Shown here piece by piece: positions 1 to 8,332 of a DNA stretch of 64,000 nucleotides (its first letter is position 1; each line of letters starts with the position of its first letter). The notes under the pieces were generated by a model. The model ran no database searches. It was not told where the DNA came from and saw only the letters and a list, made by a program, of their open reading frames with translations. Location: NCBI GenBank assembly GCA_938030095.1, contig CALHGK010000014.1, forward strand, positions 92,734 to 156,733, written 5' to 3'. This DNA comes from an uncultured Candidatus Saccharibacteria bacterium. Its GTDB lineage: Bacteria > Patescibacteriota > Saccharimonadia > Saccharimonadales > Saccharimonadaceae. Both the position numbers and the translations under genes were made by a program.

Positions 1-2
1 AG

Positions 3-1283
3 GCACTGGGAGCAGACCGCTACCTCGTCAAATCGCAGGTTGGCATTGAAGATGTAGTGCGTGCTGTGCACGACGTCCTTGGCGATACAGGGGTGAGCCA
101 CCGGCCAGCAGCACATACCACTCCTGAACCTCAGCCAAGCGCACCAGCCAACCCAGTGCCACTAGCCAGTCAGCCCCAGCCTACCACACTGCCACAACCC
201 ACAGCGCCATTCTCTACACCACGGCCGGCCAGCCTGGGTGAGCGAGTGATCCACCCGCTGCAGTCTTCTATGCCGAGGCCAGATTATGCCAGCTTAATAG
301 ATAACGAGCTCGATGCCGCCAATGGTGCTCCACAGCCCGCCACGCCCACACCACCGGCCGGGCCCACCACGCCACAGCCATTTACCTTGCCGCCAGCCGA
401 AGAGGCACCAGAGGCCGAGATTGTCACGCATCATGATGAGCACCCAGCCCCTGCTAGTAGCGCGCCAAGCCCAGCCGAAGCTCCGCACCCACACACACCG
501 CCAGCCAGCGATGCGCCCACCGCTCAGCCACCGCTCATCAACGATATTATTGCGCCGCATAGCACAGCGCCATCAGGTATTCCAGATGTACACCACCACA
601 TTGTGGCGAGCCAGCCTGCTCACTACACCCACACTCCAGCCGACGACGAAGCCGAGCTAGCCGAAGCTCTCCGCACAAGCACGCAGCAGGCCGATGATGA
701 GGCAGACACCGATGCAGCTGCCTACCAGCCAAGCCAAAACCAGCTCGTGACGGACGCCGTAGCCAACCTCACCGAGCAGATGGATACCATTCCTACTCCA
801 GCTCCGGTCGAACCACTAGCGCCAGCCACCACAGCATACGACGCACCAGTGCCAAACCATCCAGCACCAGCAACCTCAGCGCAGCCACCAGCTACTCACC
901 ACGAGGATCACGAGGATTCACCAGCTCATCCTGCTCCTGATAGTGCAGCCATTGCGCCGCACAGCCCACAGGCCATTACTGCAGACCCGTCTGATGCACT
1001 AGCCGCGGCGTTGCTTCAGGGCAGTGTAGCCGCTCATCCGTCGGTCTCCCCAGTCGATCATCCACTCTACGATGCCATCCGCCCAGCTCCCGTCGCTGCA
1101 GCGCATTCTGCTCCAACACAGGCCACCACTGTAGCACCTCAGCCATCAGCCATTCATCATGCAGCATCAGTGCCTCAGCCAGCAGCCGTGCCTTCGCGCC
1201 CAGCGCCGGCCATACAGCACAGCCACGACAACCTCAGTTTCGAAGAGACTGAGCGGGCAGCACCATCAACTGGGTCGCACTAA
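3..1283 (+). CDS. Response regulator C-terminus with long Pro/Ala/His-rich tail (5' end outside window)
   Basis: The reading frame is open from the first bases of the window, so the gene starts upstream. The first residues, ALGADRYLVKS then QVGIEDVV and VHDVLGD, match the end of a CheY-like receiver domain, including the conserved Lys of the GADxYLxK motif that senses the phosphoaspartate. About 390 residues of low-complexity Pro, Ala, Thr, Ser and His sequence follow, without a recognisable output domain. The likely role is a phosphorylation-controlled adaptor rather than a DNA-binding regulator. The phosphoacceptor Asp lies outside the window and cannot be checked. The tail is coding in one frame only by composition, so its function is unknown. 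Confidence 0.8.
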   Translation, partial: ALGADRYLVKSQVGIEDVVRAVHDVLGDTGVSHRPAAHTTPEPQPSAPANPVPLASQPQPTTLPQPTAPFSTPRPASLGERVIHPLQSSMPRPDYASLIDNELDAANGAPQPATPTPPAGPTTPQPFTLPPAEEAPEAEIVTHHDEHPAPASSAPSPAEAPHPHTPPASDAPTAQPPLINDIIAPHSTAPSGIPDVHHHIVASQPAHYTHTPADDEAELAEALRTSTQQADDEADTDAAAYQPSQNQLVTDAVANLTEQMDTIPTPAPVEPLAPATTAYDAPVPNHPAPATSAQPPATHHEDHEDSPAHPAPDSAAIAPHSPQAITADPSDALAAALLQGSVAAHPSVSPVDHPLYDAIRPAPVAAAHSAPTQATTVAPQPSAIHHAASVPQPAAVPSRPAPAIQHSHDNLSFEETERAAPSTGSH

Positions 1284-1333
1284 AAAGCGTATCTATATCG
1301 CTCCACACGTGCTATACTAGGTAATCATCATGC

Positions 1334-1612
1334 ATGGAGCCTGTTATGCCCGATCGATCACCATTCGACTACCCATTCCATGAACAACCTACCGATGACC
1401 CTGTCACTGGCCCTGCTGCGCGATGCAACGATCCACTACAAGCTGATAGCCGCCAGCGTCCATCGCTTGAGTATCCACTTGATGTGCCAGAGGTCAAACC
1501 TAGCTGGTTCTTCACGCGCATTTGTGCCATTGGCCAGGTTGCTCTTCGCGGCGCGCGGAGCGTTGTCTCGGCAGCTACTCGGCCGTGGTCGCGTCACACT
1601 CATCAGCATTAA
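1334..1612 (+). CDS. Small hypothetical protein
   Basis: A 92-residue frame preceded by a TATACT box at 1313-1318. Starts at 1334 or 1346 (MPDRSPFDYPF) are both possible. No SD sequence is visible. The sequence is Pro- and Arg-rich in its first two thirds and has a weakly hydrophobic stretch (FFTRICAIGQVALRGA) near the end that could touch the membrane. A second frame (1380-1616) is also open, so the coding assignment is not secure. It sits between the response regulator and rluB and resembles no family I know. Confidence 0.4.
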   Translation: MEPVMPDRSPFDYPFHEQPTDDPVTGPAARCNDPLQADSRQRPSLEYPLDVPEVKPSWFFTRICAIGQVALRGARSVVSAATRPWSRHTHQH

Positions 1613-1665
1613 TTGAGAGAGTTAGCGGCACAGAGCCGAGCCTTCGGCCAGCACGTCCTGGGTGA

Positions 1666-1677
1666 TATAATAGAGGT
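1666..1677 (+). promoter_or_regulatory. Leaderless-type promoter of rluB
   Basis: TATAAT at 1666-1671 ends six bases before the ATG at 1678, so transcription should begin at or next to the start codon. No SD sequence fits in the gap. This is the clearest example of a pattern seen at many genes in the window. Confidence 0.7.
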
Positions 1678-2361
1678 ATGTCGATTACTCGCCTCAACAA
1701 ACACATTGCTCTTGTGCTGGGCCTGTCGCGCCGCCAAGCGGACGACCTAATCGCCGCTGGAGACGTCGTGGTTGATGGCGAGGTGGCTGTGCTGGGCGCC
1801 CGCCTCCAGCCAGGTAGTCATGTGACGGTACAGGGCACGCCACTACCCGAGCAGGTTACTTACCGTACTATTATGCTCAACAAGCCAGTCGGCTACGTCT
1901 GCTCGCGCAAGCAACAGGGGTCGCAGCCGACCATCTATAGCCTTCTGCCAGCAGAGTTGCATGCTCTTAAGCCCGTCGGCCGGCTCGATGCCGATAGCTC
2001 CGGCTTGCTCTTACTCAGCAACAACGGCGACTTTGCTTACCGCATGACCCATCCGCAGTTTGCCAAGGTCAAAGAATACCGCGTCCGGCTCGACCACCCG
2101 CTTGAGCCTCTCCACCAGCAGATGATCAGCGACTACGGCATCCAGCTGGCCGATGGTACCAGTCGGCTCATCCTCACGCGTCTTCGGCCCAATAGCCGCA
2201 CCGAGTGGCACATTAGCATGAGTGAGGGCCGCAACCGCCAGATCCGCCGTACCTTCGCCGCCCTAGGCTACACCGTGGTGCGCCTGCACCGTACACACTT
2301 TGGCAGCTATAGCCTGGGCAAATTACCGCGAGGTAAGTGGCAGGACGTAGCTGAGCAGTAG
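1678..2361 (+). CDS. rluB: Pseudouridine synthase, RluB/RsuA family
   Basis: A 227-residue protein with an N-terminal S4 RNA-binding domain (about residues 1-50, LNKHIALVLGLSRRQADDLI) followed by an RsuA/RluB-type catalytic domain. The catalytic loop GRLDADSSGLLLL holds the active-site Asp, and the later motif EGRNRQIRR is typical of this family, which isomerises uridines in rRNA. Length is normal for the family. RluB (23S rRNA) versus RsuA (16S rRNA) cannot be settled by eye, so the symbol is provisional. The ATG directly follows a TATAAT box, which suggests a leaderless mRNA. It lies just upstream of der, but der has its own promoter. Confidence 0.9.
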   Translation: MSITRLNKHIALVLGLSRRQADDLIAAGDVVVDGEVAVLGARLQPGSHVTVQGTPLPEQVTYRTIMLNKPVGYVCSRKQQGSQPTIYSLLPAELHALKPVGRLDADSSGLLLLSNNGDFAYRMTHPQFAKVKEYRVRLDHPLEPLHQQMISDYGIQLADGTSRLILTRLRPNSRTEWHISMSEGRNRQIRRTFAALGYTVVRLHRTHFGSYSLGKLPRGKWQDVAEQ

Positions 2362-2408
2362 GGTACTGCAAATCCACTCGCGCGCTTTCATGATATAATG
2401 AGAGCATT

Positions 2409-3839
2409 ATGGCTACCAAACTTCCTACCGTTGCAATCATCGGGCGTGCCAATGCTGGCAAGAGCTCGCTGTTTAATCGTATGATGCGCTCGCAGCAGGC
2501 CATCGTGGCACGCGAGGCCGGTACGACGCGCGATCGGGTGGTGGGCAAGGCAGCCTACCATGGGCATGAGTTTTGGCTTGTCGATACAGCCGGCCTCAAG
2601 CCAGCAGAAGATGAGTTCGAGGCAAGTATTCAAGAGCAAATTACCGATGCATCCGATGCGGCCGACGTCATCCTCGTGGTCGTAGATAGCACCGAATACC
2701 CCAGCGATGAAGACCGGCGCGTCGCCAAGACTGCCCTCAAGAGTCGCAAACCCGTCATTCTCATCGCCAACAAAACCGACCTGCGGGGCAGCTTGCCCAC
2801 TAGTGAATTCCTCCGCCTTGGCATCAAGAGCATCATCCGCACCAGTGCCGAGCACAACAGTGGCATTAGCAATGCGCTGGATGAGATCTGTCAGCACATC
2901 CCAGAGAAGCGTCAAGCCGAGCCAAACGATGTACTCAAGATCGCTTTGATCGGCCGGCCAAACGTAGGCAAATCCAGCCTCTTCAACACACTAGCGGGCA
3001 AGCAGCAAGCCATTGTGGCTGGAGTAGCGGGTACCACACGCGATGTCAATCGCATCCGCCTGCGCTACCAGGGGCAAGCCATCGAGCTGCTCGACACCGC
3101 CGGTATTCGCCGCCAAGGCAAGCAGGAGGTGGGCATCGAGAAGTTTAGCGTCTTGCGCACCCTGGCTGCCATTGAGGAGGCCGATATTTGCTTCCTCCTG
3201 ATGGACGTGAATGAGCTCAACACCGCCCTGGACCAACGGCTTGCTGGCATCATTGCCGAGGCAGGCAAGGGCATGGCCATCGTCGTGAACAAGTGGGACG
3301 CCGTGGAGGGCAAAGATGCCTACACGCGCGATGCACTCGCCCCGCAGATCTCCGCCCAGTTCGACTTCACGCCGTGGGCACCGCTCATCTTCACCAGTGC
3401 CGTTACGGGCCAGAATGTGACAAAATTATTCGACCTTGCCCTTGGCATCGCTGCCCATCGCCAGCAAAAGACCACCACGCGCACCCTCAACGACCTCCTG
3501 CAGCGCTCTGTGCAGAAGCACCCACCAGCTGGTCTCAAGAATACCCACCCCAAGCTACGCTACATCGTCCAGACAGACACCAACCCGCCATGGTTTGTCA
3601 TCTATGGCAGCAACCTCAAGTTCGTCCACTGGAGCTATAAGCGCTACCTCGAGCGGCGCATCCGCGACACCTACGACTACACTGGTACTCCCATCAAACT
3701 CTCCTTCCGCGACGAGAAGCAACTCAAAGCCAACCGCGAGCGCGTCAAGCGTGGCCTCGAGCCTGTGACGAAAGCATATAAGCAGCGCAAGAACGCCGAA
3801 GGGCAAGGCACACAGGGCCCAGGCAAGAGCCGCTTGTAG
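2409..3839 (+). CDS. der: Ribosome-assembly GTPase Der (EngA)
   Basis: A 476-residue protein with the tandem GTPase architecture unique to Der. The first P-loop is GRANAGKSSLFN (about residue 12) and the second is GRPNVGKSSLFN (about residue 184). Each is followed by a DTAG switch motif, and a NKxD-type specificity motif is seen (ANKTD, VNKWD). A C-terminal KH-like domain and a basic tail (KRGLEPVTKAYKQRKN) complete it. Der acts in 50S subunit maturation and is essential in most bacteria. A TATAAT box at 2394-2399 lies nine bases before the ATG, so the mRNA may be leaderless. Confidence 0.97.
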   Translation: MATKLPTVAIIGRANAGKSSLFNRMMRSQQAIVAREAGTTRDRVVGKAAYHGHEFWLVDTAGLKPAEDEFEASIQEQITDASDAADVILVVVDSTEYPSDEDRRVAKTALKSRKPVILIANKTDLRGSLPTSEFLRLGIKSIIRTSAEHNSGISNALDEICQHIPEKRQAEPNDVLKIALIGRPNVGKSSLFNTLAGKQQAIVAGVAGTTRDVNRIRLRYQGQAIELLDTAGIRRQGKQEVGIEKFSVLRTLAAIEEADICFLLMDVNELNTALDQRLAGIIAEAGKGMAIVVNKWDAVEGKDAYTRDALAPQISAQFDFTPWAPLIFTSAVTGQNVTKLFDLALGIAAHRQQKTTTRTLNDLLQRSVQKHPPAGLKNTHPKLRYIVQTDTNPPWFVIYGSNLKFVHWSYKRYLERRIRDTYDYTGTPIKLSFRDEKQLKANRERVKRGLEPVTKAYKQRKNAEGQGTQGPGKSRL

Positions 3840-4032
3840 GTGCTTTGCTGACGCTTGCAGGACAACTATCTCAGATTATTTTATGGCATAATTAGTAGAA
3901 TATATCTCGTTCTCTTCCTGTTGGTGCATAGCCCTGACCATGTTCGCCTATTTTCGAACAAAATCGTTGTAGAATAGACAGCACTTACCACTGTTATTTT
4001 ACCGTATTATTGCAATATATCATAACAAGTAT

Positions 4033-4052
4033 TGATATATATATATATATCA
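4033..4052. promoter_or_regulatory. TATATA-rich perfect palindrome upstream of the small secreted protein gene
   Basis: A 20-base perfect palindrome, TGA followed by alternating TA and ending TCA, preceded by AT and followed by GCT. A closely similar element, ATTGATATATATATATTAGC, lies the same distance upstream of the small gene at 33740. It may be an operator or contain the -10 element. Confidence 0.5.
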
Positions 4053-4078
4053 GCTACAATCAAATCGTCATGTTGGTT

Positions 4079-4099
4079 GAGCCCAAAAATCTTGGGCTC
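4079..4099 (+). promoter_or_regulatory. 5' leader hairpin before the SD of the secreted protein gene
   Basis: GAGCCCAA and TTGGGCTC form a perfect 8-bp stem around a five-base loop. It ends 11 bases before the SD (GAGGAGG, 4111-4117). A hairpin in the same place relative to the SD is present at 33691-33710. It could stabilise the transcript or tune translation. Confidence 0.55.
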
Positions 4100-4122
4100 C
4101 CGGAATCCTAGAGGAGGATAAC

Positions 4123-4461
4123 ATGAAGTTCCGGAAGATCGCGTCCTTGGGTGCTACCGCTGCGTTGGCGGTGGGCGGGTTCGTTTTGAGCTCGCCGGCG
4201 AACGCCGCTGACGGCGAGTGGCCGGCGGATATTGAGGAGGCTTGCCGCCTGCAGGGGCACTCCGGTGTCTACAACTTCTTCGGCGAGCCGTACACATGGA
4301 CGTGTTACGACATGTCGTACACGTTCCCGTTCGGGGTGTCGTTTGGGTCGGCTGGTAGTGTCGACATCCAGGGCTACTGCAACCGATTCTACCCCGGTTC
4401 CAAGGCCGAGGTAACGAACGCCGCGCTCGCTGAGGGCTGGTCCTGCCTGAAGCTGGACTAG
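4123..4461 (+). CDS. Small secreted four-cysteine protein, actinobacteria-like
   Basis: A 112-residue protein with a clear Sec signal peptide (MKFRKIASLGATAALAVGGF, cleavage likely after SSPANA). The mature part of about 80 residues is rich in aromatic residues and has four cysteines (EACRLQ, WTCYDM, GYCNRF, WSCLK), consistent with two disulfides. GAGGAGG ends five bases before the ATG. Codon use is strongly G/C-ending (GCG, GTG, TTG, CCG), unlike neighbouring genes, and the signal peptide style is typical of Actinobacteria. The gene ends in a 15-bp hairpin. I infer transfer from an actinobacterial host. The family and function are not recognised; an exported effector or host-mimic is possible. 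Confidence 0.85.
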   Translation: MKFRKIASLGATAALAVGGFVLSSPANAADGEWPADIEEACRLQGHSGVYNFFGEPYTWTCYDMSYTFPFGVSFGSAGSVDIQGYCNRFYPGSKAEVTNAALAEGWSCLKLD

Positions 4462-4471
4462 CCACCGGAAC

Positions 4472-4511
4472 GCCCACCCAGCCTTATGTTACACAATAAG
4501 GCTGGGTGGGC
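4472..4511 (+). terminator. Strong 15-bp hairpin without U-tract
   Basis: GCCCACCCAGCCTTA at 4472-4486 pairs perfectly with 4497-4511 around a ten-base loop, ten bases after the stop of the secreted protein gene. No T-run follows, as is common for terminators in high-GC Gram-positives. It supports the idea that the upstream gene is a self-contained imported cassette. Confidence 0.7.
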
Positions 4512-4553
4512 AAACAACATTCAGTAATAACTAATAACATAAGGAGTTGTATT

Positions 4554-4760
4554 ATGACTCATATACCAGCTTATTTTGCTTTGTTGATTCGCGCGCCCGA
4601 GGCAAATGCGTTTTTTTGGTCGGCCGTCGCCTTCCATGTTGTGCTATTTGTGGTGGCTATTTGGCTACTTGTTTGGTTCGTCCGGCGAGTCAATCAGATG
4701 AGCCAATCGCTCACATCGATCGATGAGAAGCTAAGCGAATTCCTTGATAAGAGTCGGTAG
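4554..4760 (+). CDS. Small single-pass membrane protein
   Basis: The start is the ATG at 4554 (MTHIPAYF), chosen because AAGGAG lies seven bases upstream. The 68-residue product has one strong transmembrane segment (FFWSAVAFHVVLFVVAIWLLVWFV) followed by a basic junction (RRVNQ) and an amphipathic tail (LTSIDEKLSEFLDKSR) that could be helical. It follows the four-cysteine protein but a strong hairpin separates them, so co-transcription is doubtful. No family is recognised. Confidence 0.7.
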   Translation: MTHIPAYFALLIRAPEANAFFWSAVAFHVVLFVVAIWLLVWFVRRVNQMSQSLTSIDEKLSEFLDKSR

Positions 4761-5134
4761 TGTGGCTTCTAGCGGCCTATGCGGCCAAGCAATCCAGGTC
4801 GACGAATACTCCTCGCTTAAGGAAAGGCTAAGAAATCGCAAGACCCATAATATCACACCCATCTACCTCTGTTTTTGCGTACAACAAAGTAGGGGTAGGT
4901 GGGTTTTATTATGGCATAGATCTATCTTTCGATACTGCTTCTTGCCATATCACCCTCCTCTGATGTATATAAGACTCAATACCAACCTCTCGTACTGGCG
5001 CTACAGAGAAGGGAGAATGACGCAAAAGAGAAAAAATTTTTATATCCAAGCCAATAATAATCAACCCTCATTCTCTGCAATAGATCCTACCAGAGGAGTT
5101 AGTGGATAAGCCCAAGAGACTCCTCAGACCTACC
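4761..5134. other. Intergenic region with a terminator-like hairpin
   Basis: No convincing gene. A 13-bp stem with two G.U pairs, 4857-4869 with 4892-4904, is followed by TTTTATT and may end the small membrane protein transcript. The left arm carries CCTCTGTT, a motif seen in several other gaps. The rest is AT-rich (AAAAAATTTTTATAT near 5035). Confidence 0.5.
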
Positions 5135-6103
5135 TTACCCAAACATCATCAGCTGCGCCACCAGCCCATCGCGGGTGATGCTGCTGGCGTGGGTGCCAAT
5201 GCAGACCAGCTTGGGTGCTTCGCCAGGCTGGCCAGTGGTGATCTGGATCTGCTCGGGCGTAGCCTCGATGTGCCGGCGCGTGCCATGCTCATCAATAAAG
5301 CACCCTTTGAGCCGGCGCAGCCCATACGTCGCAAAGAGCTCCAGCCACAGCGTCTCAAAGGCTGCCTCGGTAGCAGTGAGCTGCGACATATCGATGACGC
5401 TATAGGTCGGGTTATCTGGCACGGCAAGTTCACCATCATAAGTGTCGAAAAAGGTGAGCAGGCTCGATGGCGTTGTGATCTTACTGAGGTCAAAGCGCCC
5501 ATGCGGTGCAGACAGCACCCGCGTGTAGGGTAGGGCGCGGCGCTTGGCGTCGTAGGTGGTGCGATCATCGCCATGCAGGAGATCTTCTTTGGTAATAAGG
5601 ACTGTATCGGCGGCTTGCAGCTCCACTTCGTGGGCTGGCTCAATGCCATGCAATATCTCGTGCGCCGTGATGACATAATAGCTCTGCAGCAGCTCGTATT
5701 TGTCGAAGATCCGCGCATTAATGAGCTTCTCCACCAAGTTCATCGTCCGCGCAACCCCTGTTGCCTCGATAAAAACCGGGGCAGGGGACGACTGGCAAAA
5801 ATCAAGCAGCATGCGCGTTAAGGCATGCTTAGACAAGCAGCACACGCAATCACCCGCCAGCGTCGTCACAAGCTCCGCCAGGCCCTCCAGTCGGTAGCCA
5901 TCGACATTCTCGTTGGCATATTCATTCTCAATCACGCGCGAACCAGCAAACTCCGGCTGGCGCAAAAGATACTCCAACACGCTCGTCTTGCCCGCTCCCA
6001 GCGAGCCATTGATGAGATAGAGCGGCACCAGGCCAGGCTGGGTGCGCTGCTCATCAAAGGCAGCATTGAGGCTAAATTCAAGATCGTTATCGCGCTGGGC
6101 CAT
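5135..6103 (-). CDS. CobW/COG0523-type metal chaperone GTPase
   Basis: A 322-residue G3E-family GTPase. The P-loop is NGSLGAGKTSVLEYLL (about residues 33-48). GDCVCCL is the CxCC metal-binding motif that marks COG0523 proteins, which deliver or handle Zn, Co or similar metals. FIEATG and ITKEDL correspond to the later nucleotide motifs. The C-terminal CobW_C domain is present (GLRRLKGCFIDEHG). An AGTATA (minus-strand TATACT) box at 6110-6115 lies six bases from the ATG, indicating a leaderless mRNA. Its partner protein is unknown, but Fur, CooC-like and TerC-like genes a few kb away make metal homeostasis a plausible theme. Confidence 0.9.
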   Translation of the reverse strand: MAQRDNDLEFSLNAAFDEQRTQPGLVPLYLINGSLGAGKTSVLEYLLRQPEFAGSRVIENEYANENVDGYRLEGLAELVTTLAGDCVCCLSKHALTRMLLDFCQSSPAPVFIEATGVARTMNLVEKLINARIFDKYELLQSYYVITAHEILHGIEPAHEVELQAADTVLITKEDLLHGDDRTTYDAKRRALPYTRVLSAPHGRFDLSKITTPSSLLTFFDTYDGELAVPDNPTYSVIDMSQLTATEAAFETLWLELFATYGLRRLKGCFIDEHGTRRHIEATPEQIQITTGQPGEAPKLVCIGTHASSITRDGLVAQLMMFG

Positions 6104-6190
6104 GGGTTTAGTATAACATGGCAGGGCATACCCGCTCGCTCTAACAGAGGATCTTATGGCCTTATACTAAGGAGTAAGGCTGCTGAGTAT

Positions 6191-6295
6191 GGTGCTATAG
6201 CTGAACAAGAAAGTATATGGAGACCAGCTATACAGCAGACGGATGGTCGCTGTAATATAATCTGGCCGGAACATTTTCGGTTCAGCTACAGCACC
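6191..6295 (+). ncRNA. Novel structured RNA candidate, copy A
   Basis: A 16-bp closing stem (6191-6206 with 6280-6295, one A.C mismatch) encloses a 73-nt core. The core matches that of copy B (38285-38399, minus strand) in length and in blocks at both ends: AAGAAA.TAT.TGGAG.CCAG, and CTGT.ATAT.ATCTGGCC running into CGGAACATTTTCG. The closing stems differ in sequence but both pair. Inside, GACCA (6222-6226) can pair with TGGTC (6244-6248) and ACAGC (6232-6236) with GCTGT (6249-6253), which would be a pseudoknot. A TATACT box at 6163-6168 could start it. It lies between divergent cobW and pth, 88 bases before pth. No known class is recognised. Confidence 0.6.
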
Positions 6296-6383
6296 ACTAA
6301 TGAAGCAATTGTGCTAATGCTTTTATAATCACAACCTCACACTACAGCCACGACAAGACCTCATCCATGCTATACTAGTACGT

Positions 6384-6959
6384 ATGAAATTAATCCTGGC
6401 CCAAGGCAACCCTGGCAGCGAGTACGCCCGCACGCGGCACAATATTGGCTGGCAGTGCCTGGACGCGCTGGCCTGCGCGTACGGCGCCCAGTTTACCACC
6501 AAGCCCAAGCTACACGCCGCCGCCGCCAGTGCTACTATTGCTGGCCAGCCGGTGCTGCTGGCTAAGCCAACCACTTTTTACAACGACACCGGCCGGGCAG
6601 CCCGGGCAATTATGGATTTTTATAAATTATCGCTTAGTGACGTGCTTGTTATTCATGACGAGCTGGCGCTGGAATTTGGCATCATTCGCGTGCGCCACAG
6701 TGGTAGCGATGCAGGCAATAATGGTATTAAATCGCTTAATGCTCACCTAGGCCAGGGCTATGCGCGGCTGCGGATTGGTATCCACAGCCCACTACGGCGG
6801 CGCATGGGCGATGCGGCCTTTGTGCTGAGGCCCTTTAGCCAGACGGAGCAAGAGGCGCTTGGTACGGCCATCATCCCAGCCACTACCGCCCTGGTAGAGC
6901 AGTTTGTAGCCGGCACCCTGGCCGATACCAGCCAGCGCGTCTACACCACGCCAGTATAG
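6384..6959 (+). CDS. pth: Peptidyl-tRNA hydrolase
   Basis: A 191-residue Pth. The N-terminus KLILAQGNPGSEYARTRHNIGW contains the family signature with the catalytic His of TRHNIG. AKPTTFYNDTG holds the conserved Asn region, and IHDELALEFG and HSGSDAGNNGIKSL are the other substrate-binding motifs. It recycles peptidyl-tRNAs released from ribosomes. A TATACT box at 6371-6376 ends seven bases before the ATG, so a leaderless mRNA is likely. Its last 19 bases overlap the end of the convergent ATP-grasp gene. Confidence 0.97.
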   Translation: MKLILAQGNPGSEYARTRHNIGWQCLDALACAYGAQFTTKPKLHAAAASATIAGQPVLLAKPTTFYNDTGRAARAIMDFYKLSLSDVLVIHDELALEFGIIRVRHSGSDAGNNGIKSLNAHLGQGYARLRIGIHSPLRRRMGDAAFVLRPFSQTEQEALGTAIIPATTALVEQFVAGTLADTSQRVYTTPV

Positions 6960-8332
6960 GCACCGATGGCCGCCCCCGCCACGATATTCATAGCCTGCGG
7001 GCCAGCCGTTTGCTGGGCTATCGGCATTGCCCGGGCGAGCACGCCGGCCAGCTTACCGCCAGTGGTGTAGGGGTTGCAATCTAGCGTGACCGCCTGGGTG
7101 TGGATGCCGTGGCCTGGCGTGTACAGTGGTACCTCTACCGGGGTAACCGGCACCAGCTGCTGCACCACCCAATCCTGGCCGCGGCTGCCTGCCAGCAGGG
7201 CGTGCCACTGGCTTGCCGTGCACTGGTGGCCAAACACCAGCCCCTGGCCAAAGCCATCGTCGCAGCGTTTTGCAATATAGTCCTGCCGGCGGTGGGTGTG
7301 CTGCCAATCCAGCTGCTGGGCTGCTGCCAGGCTATAGGTCGGTGGCATGATGCGCCGCAGGGCCGGCACATCCACCCCCATAGCAGCGAGCGCCGCCAGC
7401 ACCGTATCGTCCCACGCGAGGGCAAAGAGCTCCTTCGAGCGCAGCAGCCAGGCGCGCAGGTCGTTCTGCTGCACCACAGCCGGGCTGTAGCGGATAGCCT
7501 GGTAGTCGGCTATATCGACATCATAATTCGCCAGGTACACGGTATTGCGCCACAGCACATCAAAGCTATGGCCGCGCACCGTCATGCGCCCAGATTGGTA
7601 GCCAAACTCCGGCGGCTGCGCCAGCACAAAGCGAATCTCTACACCACGCTCCCGGGCAGCTTGGGTAATGCCCGCGGTGGCGGTGGGCAGATCGACAAAC
7701 TTTGCTGGGTAGCCGCGCTCCATGCTCACAGCCACGGTTAGGCTCGACCTATCCGGGGCAGTGTCTATAAACCAACTGGCCAGCGCTGCGTAGAGTGATG
7801 GCGAATCAAGCATACTTGGGGCGCTAGCACCCGCCGCCTGAACGGCCGGGACGCAGGCAGCAGTGACGGCCAGTGCCTGGCGGGCGCGCTCGTAAAAGCT
7901 AATTGCTAAGGGGGCGGATTGGTTCACCTCAATAAACTGCGGCCCCTGGCTGTGGGGTGCAAGCGGCAAAAAGCCATCAATCCGGCGGAAGCGGCGGCGC
8001 ATTGTGCCTGGGCTCACCGGCGGCGCATGGTCGACCAAATATTTACCTTGGGCACTGAGCGACTGGTACAAGCGATCGTACACCACCTGGCCAGGCAGAA
8101 AGCTCGGGTGGGACTCAATCGCTACTAAGGCATCCTGCAGGGTATACACCGCCTGGGCTAGCTGGGCCGCGGCCGGCGGCGTCAGGGCTAGGGGAGCCAG
8201 CAACACACTGGCCTGCTTGCCGGCAATCGTAATCGGTGGGATACTAGCCAGCTGCTGGGTGAGCTCACGCTGCTGGGGCGGCGTCAGGGCCTGCAGGGCG
8301 CTCGTCCACCGCGCCAGGGCCGCTATATCCAC
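6941..8332 (-). CDS. ATP-grasp-type ligase (glutathione/glutathionylspermidine synthase-like)
   Basis: A 463-residue protein starting with GTG. Recognisable pieces are QFIEVNQSAPLA, YIAKRCDDGFGQGLVFG (a lysine and glycine-rich loop), WVVQQLVP and LDCNPYTTGGKLAGVLARA, the kind of acidic/Asn metal-binding end found in ATP-grasp ligases. Such enzymes join a carboxylate and an amine through an acyl phosphate. It overlaps the dehydrogenase-like gene upstream by ten bases, which overlaps the CooC-like gene in turn, so the three form one operon. The pairing of an SbnB-like dehydrogenase with a ligase recalls small metallophore or opine-type pathways, but the substrate is unknown. Assignment is by motif only. 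Confidence 0.6.
   Translation of the reverse strand: MDIAALARWTSALQALTPPQQRELTQQLASIPPITIAGKQASVLLAPLALTPPAAAQLAQAVYTLQDALVAIESHPSFLPGQVVYDRLYQSLSAQGKYLVDHAPPVSPGTMRRRFRRIDGFLPLAPHSQGPQFIEVNQSAPLAISFYERARQALAVTAACVPAVQAAGASAPSMLDSPSLYAALASWFIDTAPDRSSLTVAVSMERGYPAKFVDLPTATAGITQAARERGVEIRFVLAQPPEFGYQSGRMTVRGHSFDVLWRNTVYLANYDVDIADYQAIRYSPAVVQQNDLRAWLLRSKELFALAWDDTVLAALAAMGVDVPALRRIMPPTYSLAAAQQLDWQHTHRRQDYIAKRCDDGFGQGLVFGHQCTASQWHALLAGSRGQDWVVQQLVPVTPVEVPLYTPGHGIHTQAVTLDCNPYTTGGKLAGVLARAMPIAQQTAGPQAMNIVAGAAIGAYTGVV

Noticed and set aside
1380..1616. Alternative gene in the second open frame over the 1334 gene
   Set aside because: It lacks an SD and its composition is no better than the chosen frame.
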